Part shown: piece by piece, positions 6,454 to 9,409 of the stretch
How positions within the stretch are numbered: the stretch's first letter is position 1
Layout: each line of letters begins with the position of its first letter
Source of the DNA: an uncultured Alistipes sp.
GTDB lineage: Bacteria; Bacteroidota; Bacteroidia; Bacteroidales; Rikenellaceae
Reading direction: 5' to 3'
Length of the DNA stretch: 9,409 nt
Assembly (NCBI GenBank): GCA_938014215.1
Contig: CALLRW010000045.1
Coordinates: 1-9,409, forward strand
The notes under the pieces: generated by a model
The model's database searches: none
The model's input: only the letters and a program-made list of their open reading frames with translations
Told to the model about the DNA's origin: nothing
Translations under genes and position numbers: made by a program

Positions 6454-8601
6454 TTATATTTCCTCCAGCCCTATTGATCTGAGGTATTCGTAGGTGCCGT
6501 TATAAAACTCAGGAAGTCGGGTTGCATCCTCTGGGAATCCATCGACGGTCTTGTTGGAATTGCCTTCTGGAACGCAAATGACCATGCCGATACGGGCGCG
6601 TGTTAGGAGGACCCGATAGGCATTTAGCATGTATTTTCTTCGTTCAAGGCTGTTTTCGGTTTGTCCGGCCTCTTCGCGCCAGGCTGTTCGGCCGTTGAAA
6701 TTGAAGTATCGCCAACGTCCGTTTTCGCAGCGCAGGTCGGCATCCCACAGGACGCAAGTATAATCCAGTTCGAGCCCTTGTACCTGGATCTCGGTTGCCG
6801 CATCCTCGAGGTAGTTGGAAGAGCGGATGTCAGTCTTGTCCTCCAGGAACCAGTGAACAGCATTTTCGTCACCCTGACCCAGAACATCAACGGCCAGCGG
6901 CTTAAAGCGCGCGGCAGTCTTGCTGACGAGAACGCCGGATCGTTGTGAGCCTCGGGTGTGCTTGCGTAGCCAAGCCCTTGCCTTGGCCATATCTCGGGTC
7001 AGAACAATCGGATAGTGCGCTTTGATCATGTCGTACAGCGCAGCAGCATCCGGGTTGAAGGAGAGCAAGGCGTGCACAAAGGCGGAGAGGTTTTCGGCTC
7101 TAAACGAACGCAGACTAACCCCCAGATGGAGTTCCGGAGAGAAGGACACTTTGTCATTACCGGCCAGTAGCTCATTGACCCGTCCTTCGGCATATTCAGC
7201 TTCGGTTAGCTTGTCGGAGATGTAGATCCTCCAGTGTGTAAATTTCTCGTTGAGGGCCTTGATCCATTCCGAAATGCCGGCCTCCCCAGTGTTGATCTCC
7301 TGACCGCCACCAACTAGGCATACAATCGTCGCCCAATCCTCCCGTTGATCCAGCGACCAAATGAGAAAAGCAGCCTCGGAGTATGGGAAGTTCTGGATCT
7401 TGAGTTTGTTGCCGTAGGTTCCTCCGCGTTTGAGGTAATCTGCGAGCCGCTTGTGGGTCCATGAACGCTGCGCTTCGTCAAAGATGGCGACATGTTCCAC
7501 TTCGCCATAGCCGGCTTTGGCAAGCTTGATTGCTTTCTTGGGATCAATCTCAAGGACGCCATTCTCAATCGGGGTTTTTAGCTTGGCCAGCATGTTGTCC
7601 CGATAGCGGTGGATAATCTGGATGAATTTGCCAACCTCCCTTCGCGAATCCGACCGATTCTTTTTCTCGCCTCGAGCTTGGCACTTCTTCTGGTTGTCGA
7701 TGGCCAGAGCCTCGGTCAGCACCGCAACTAACGGCCCGTTGCCCGAAAGATAGACGGCCCCTTCGTCTTCACTCAATTTCTCGCCATTCTGGTAGGATTG
7801 TTTGACGGCAACATCCAGCCCGACCAACGTCTTCCCGGCTCCCGGTACGCCCGTAACAAAACAGATGCTTTTTTCGCCCTTCTCTCGACTGGTCTTGATC
7901 ACATCGAGGATATATGCAATCGTGCGATCTGTCGATACCTTGTCCGCTTCGTGGCGGGTGATGTCCTCTACCGAATGGTTCTCGTAGAGCCTTTTGGCTG
8001 CCTCGATGATAGTTGGGGTGGGTGAGTAGGGACTGATGATCCAGTCGGCCCTCAGACTTGGATCTGGCGCTGTGGCTCCGGCATGTGCCAGAACATCGGC
8101 AATGAGCTGTTGTAGACCGTTGGCTCCCGTCACCAAAGGGTTGTATATGGAATCATCATATACAGAGGCTTGGAATACGCTTGAACTTTTACTGATCCAG
8201 GGATGTATGAGAATGGGGACAATGATCCTATTTTGGCTCAGCAAGTGAAAATTCTTCAGATCCAAAGCATAATCTAATACTTGCTCGATATATGACCGCA
8301 TATTCTCCTTCTTAGCCTCTTGTCTTGTCTTGAATTCGAGGCAGAAGATAAGCCCACGAAGCAGCAGGACGACATCGATTCGCTTTCCGAGTCGTGGAAT
8401 ATCGTACTCGAAAATGACCTGTCCATCTTCATCCTTCCACGGTAGCAGAACCTCCTGCATGATGTGGATTTCATCGGCCCAAGCTTCATTGGTTGTAGTC
8501 ATAGCAACTCCGTGATAGTTATTCACGAAGGTTCCCAACAGAGCCTCTGGTGATAGCTGTAAAAATTCGTGTATGGAGGCGTGATATAGACAACGAGTCA
8601 T
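6454..8601 (-). CDS. PD-(D/E)XK nuclease fused to DUF2075 (Schlafen group 3-like) DNA/RNA helicase
   Basis: Starting at the ATG at 8601, the protein has 715 residues. Residues 1-150 form a PD-(D/E)XK nuclease-like domain: E42 after a Trp, D76 in KRIDVVLL, then E89-F-K91, and YIEQVLDY with Q107. The helicase starts with Walker A GVPGAGKT at 251-258, Walker B FDEAQ at 374-378, GGGQEIN at 431-437 (motif III position), IQVQGLELD at 605-613 (motif V) and NAYRVLLTRAR at 660-670 (motif VI arginines). This is the DUF2075/COG3410 superfamily 1 helicase set, related to the Schlafen group 3 helicase region. Such proteins are recurrent in defence islands; expected action is ATP-driven nucleic-acid remodelling with cleavage, in the cytoplasm. 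A TTG two codons upstream (8607) is a possible start, but the ATG gives a clean MTRCLYH beginning and is preferred. The gene is clearly richer in G and C than its downstream neighbours, so it probably has a different history. A -7 element lies 50 bases upstream. The substrate cannot be read from sequence. Confidence 0.88.
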   Translation of the reverse strand: MTRCLYHASIHEFLQLSPEALLGTFVNNYHGVAMTTTNEAWADEIHIMQEVLLPWKDEDGQVIFEYDIPRLGKRIDVVLLLRGLIFCLEFKTRQEAKKENMRSYIEQVLDYALDLKNFHLLSQNRIIVPILIHPWISKSSSVFQASVYDDSIYNPLVTGANGLQQLIADVLAHAGATAPDPSLRADWIISPYSPTPTIIEAAKRLYENHSVEDITRHEADKVSTDRTIAYILDVIKTSREKGEKSICFVTGVPGAGKTLVGLDVAVKQSYQNGEKLSEDEGAVYLSGNGPLVAVLTEALAIDNQKKCQARGEKKNRSDSRREVGKFIQIIHRYRDNMLAKLKTPIENGVLEIDPKKAIKLAKAGYGEVEHVAIFDEAQRSWTHKRLADYLKRGGTYGNKLKIQNFPYSEAAFLIWSLDQREDWATIVCLVGGGQEINTGEAGISEWIKALNEKFTHWRIYISDKLTEAEYAEGRVNELLAGNDKVSFSPELHLGVSLRSFRAENLSAFVHALLSFNPDAAALYDMIKAHYPIVLTRDMAKARAWLRKHTRGSQRSGVLVSKTAARFKPLAVDVLGQGDENAVHWFLEDKTDIRSSNYLEDAATEIQVQGLELDYTCVLWDADLRCENGRWRYFNFNGRTAWREEAGQTENSLERRKYMLNAYRVLLTRARIGMVICVPEGNSNKTVDGFPEDATRLPEFYNGTYEYLRSIGLEEI

Positions 8602-8650
8602 AAGCAAAGCGAATAGATTGTGGGGCGTGTTTCCCGAATATCGATGAATA

Positions 8651-8658
8651 CAAAATTA
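8651..8658 (-). promoter_or_regulatory. Bacteroidota -7 element upstream of the helicase gene
   Basis: The minus strand reads TAATTTTG here, an exact TAnnTTTG match. Transcription would start near 8644, leaving an untranslated leader of about 43 bases before the ATG at 8601. No convincing -33 TTTG sits 19-21 bases upstream. This is the only good promoter candidate for the helicase gene in the window. Confidence 0.45.
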
Positions 8659-8724
8659 AGATAAATCTAACAGAATCGGTCATTTTGATCCTGTAATGTT
8701 TTGATGGGAGGGACATCCGAAGGA

Positions 8725-8863
8725 AAGCCTCTTCGGTGAGTGGAACGATAACGGGCGGTTGTAAGTTCTGCTCCTTTTCATCCGGCAGCAAGGTAAGGGT
8801 CCGGAGCGAAATGCCAACCTCAGGCCCCGGTGGGATTTCCGCAGCGAAAAGCCTCTTTCGGTG
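8725..8863. repeat. Diverged direct repeat AAGCCTCTT(T)CGGTG, two copies
   Basis: AAGCCTCTTCGGTG at 8725-8738 recurs at 8849-8863 with a single extra T. In each copy complementary flanks make a small hairpin: CCGAAG (8717-8722) with CTTCGG (8731-8736), and CGAAA (8845-8849) with TTTCG (8856-8860). Conserving the pairing despite the insertion suggests a dispersed structured repeat rather than chance. Confidence 0.45.
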
Positions 8864-8904
8864 GAGCCCTTTCCCCGCGGAAAAGGTTGTCGTATTCGCT
8901 CCGG
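8801..8904. repeat. Nested inverted repeats spanning 104 bp, possible MITE-like or structured element
   Basis: Three perfect complementary pairs nest inside one another: CCGGAGCGAA (8801-8810) with TTCGCTCCGG (8895-8904); CAACCT (8815-8820) with AGGTTG (8884-8889); and TTTCCGC (8836-8842) with GCGGAAA (8877-8883). A fourth small hairpin (CGAAA/TTTCG) sits near the apex. Together they form one long interrupted stem, as expected for a small non-autonomous inverted-repeat element or a structured transcript. No flanking target duplication is obvious. Confidence 0.5.
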
Positions 8905-9267
8905 CCCGCTTTTGAAGATGCTACCGATGGAAAGGAGAAAAAACATGCTTCGGCTGTGTGTCGTGTCTCCCGTTCCCCGGACCATCTTTCATTCACCGGC
9001 CTCGATCCCCGCTGTTGTCTAAGATCAATTTGTCGCCCATTTTTCTCGTGTTTGAGCCGTGATGGAGTTTGGTGATACAAGTTGTACTCCGCGGCGATTT
9101 TTGAGGTGTATGGCCTGTTTCTGTGGCTTCTATCATGTATTTATCTGGCTTCCGCCATAGACGTGGCGCCCAACCCTTCCCAAGGCAAGAATGTGGACAA
9201 CGGCCGAAGCCTTGTTGTCGCTCCAGTCCTATGTATCCAACTGGTATCCGCAAATCAATATGTCCGC

Positions 9268-9347
9268 AAAACAACAAAACAGAGAGCCTGCAAAACAGTA
9301 CGTCAGTAAAACAACAAAACAGTGTGTCAACACAACAGCGAAACAGC
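9268..9347. repeat. Degenerate 40-bp tandem repeat, two units, A/C-rich
   Basis: Units 9268-9307 and 9308-9347 both start with the identical 15-mer AAAACAACAAAACAG and match at 28 of 40 positions by hand alignment. Shorter AAAACAG/GAAACAG elements recur at roughly ten-base intervals inside them. On the minus strand the tract is T/G-rich and would encode a Cys/Phe/Leu-rich peptide, which I take as a by-product. Confidence 0.55.
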
Positions 9348-9359
9348 AAAACCGTGTCT

Positions 9360-9409
9360 TGTCCTGAAATAGCTTTACAGAGAAAAAAGGAGTTAAATAA
9401 AAAAAGAGT
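9360..9409. mobile_element. Possible left end of an IS3-family insertion sequence (truncated by window)
   Basis: Bases 9360-9380 read TGTCCTGAAATAGCTTTACAG, rewritten here as TGTCCTG + AAATAGC + TTTACAG. The layout TGTnCTG...AGnTTnACAG resembles the terminal inverted repeat of IS150-group IS3 elements, which begin with TG. It is followed by AAAAAAGGAGTTAAAT, a good ribosome site, as would precede a first transposase frame. No coding sequence or second end is within the window, so the call rests on the terminal motif and context. Confidence 0.35.

Larger units (their letters stand above)
8602..9409. other. 808-bp region without a convincing gene
   Basis: Short frames exist on both strands, but they overlap each other, have Arg/Ser/Cys-rich or otherwise odd compositions and lack family motifs. 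The translated texture (for example FPQRKASFGGALSPRKRLS) resembles what I recall of repeat-derived spacer DNA in Porphyromonas. Contents that can be supported are the helicase promoter, an inverted-repeat block at 8801-8904, a short diverged direct repeat, an A/C-rich tandem repeat at 9268-9347 and a possible insertion-sequence end at 9360. I see no tRNA or rRNA. Confidence 0.6.

Noticed and set aside
69..8601. DISARM system
   Set aside because: The PLD gene recalls DrmC, but no DrmA helicase, DrmB (DUF1998) or methyltransferase is present, and the helicase here is of the DUF2075 type.
8605..8607. TTG as the start codon of the helicase gene
   Set aside because: An in-frame ATG two codons later (8599-8601) gives a natural MTRCLYH beginning, and TTG starts are rare in Bacteroidota.
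8830..9075. 81-codon plus-strand frame containing KASFGGALSPRKRLS
   Set aside because: It reads through the inverted-repeat block and overlaps minus-strand frames; the sequence looks like translated spacer repeat rather than a protein.
9268..9347. CRISPR-like array
   Set aside because: Only two degenerate contiguous units with no unique spacers, and no cas genes in the window.
8993..9349. 118-codon minus-strand frame starting MLFRCCVDTLFCC
   Set aside because: Its start lies in the A/C-rich tandem repeat, it is Cys/Arg-rich without motifs, and it competes with plus-strand frames of equal quality. It is more likely a by-product of repeat DNA.

Overview
The window looks like accessory DNA in a Bacteroidota chromosome, most likely Porphyromonas (P. 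gingivalis or P. gulae). This rests on TAnnTTTG-type -7 promoter elements, the lack of strong Shine-Dalgarno sites, a mid-GC backbone, and intergenic DNA at the right end that resembles the repeat-rich spacers I recall from Porphyromonas. The genus is a judgement by eye, not a database result.

Layout, left to right. Bases 1-65 hold the last codons of a plus-strand backbone gene. A loop-less 28-bp perfect palindrome (85-112) follows; it is probably a transcription terminator and also encodes the last residues of the converging minus-strand gene. From about 113 to 6450 the DNA is strongly AT-rich and looks acquired. It carries two intact minus-strand genes: a PLD-family nuclease resembling BfiI/NgoFVII (69-1139) and a 1536-residue protein with an N-terminal GHKL (sacsin/NO VEIN-like) ATPase and a C-terminal DUF3883/NOV_C PD-(D/E)XK nuclease (1538-6148). 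Two short spacers (1140-1537 and 6149-6453) hold fragmentary reading frames and small repeats. From 6454 to 8601 lies a third minus-strand gene of clearly higher GC, encoding a PD-(D/E)XK nuclease fused to a DUF2075 (Schlafen group 3-like) superfamily 1 helicase. Bases 8602-9409 contain no convincing gene. They hold a promoter, nested inverted repeats, a degenerate 40-bp tandem repeat and, at the edge, what may be the left end of an IS3-family insertion sequence.

The three intact genes share a strand and all combine nuclease or ATPase modules typical of prokaryotic defence against phage or plasmids. No DNA methyltransferase, DISARM or BREX core gene, or CRISPR element is visible. My best reading is a defence locus whose core is the NO VEIN-like ATPase-nuclease plus the BfiI-like nuclease, with the nuclease-helicase either a partner or an older neighbour. 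The separate promoters and the composition break argue against a single simple operon. The defence function is inferred.
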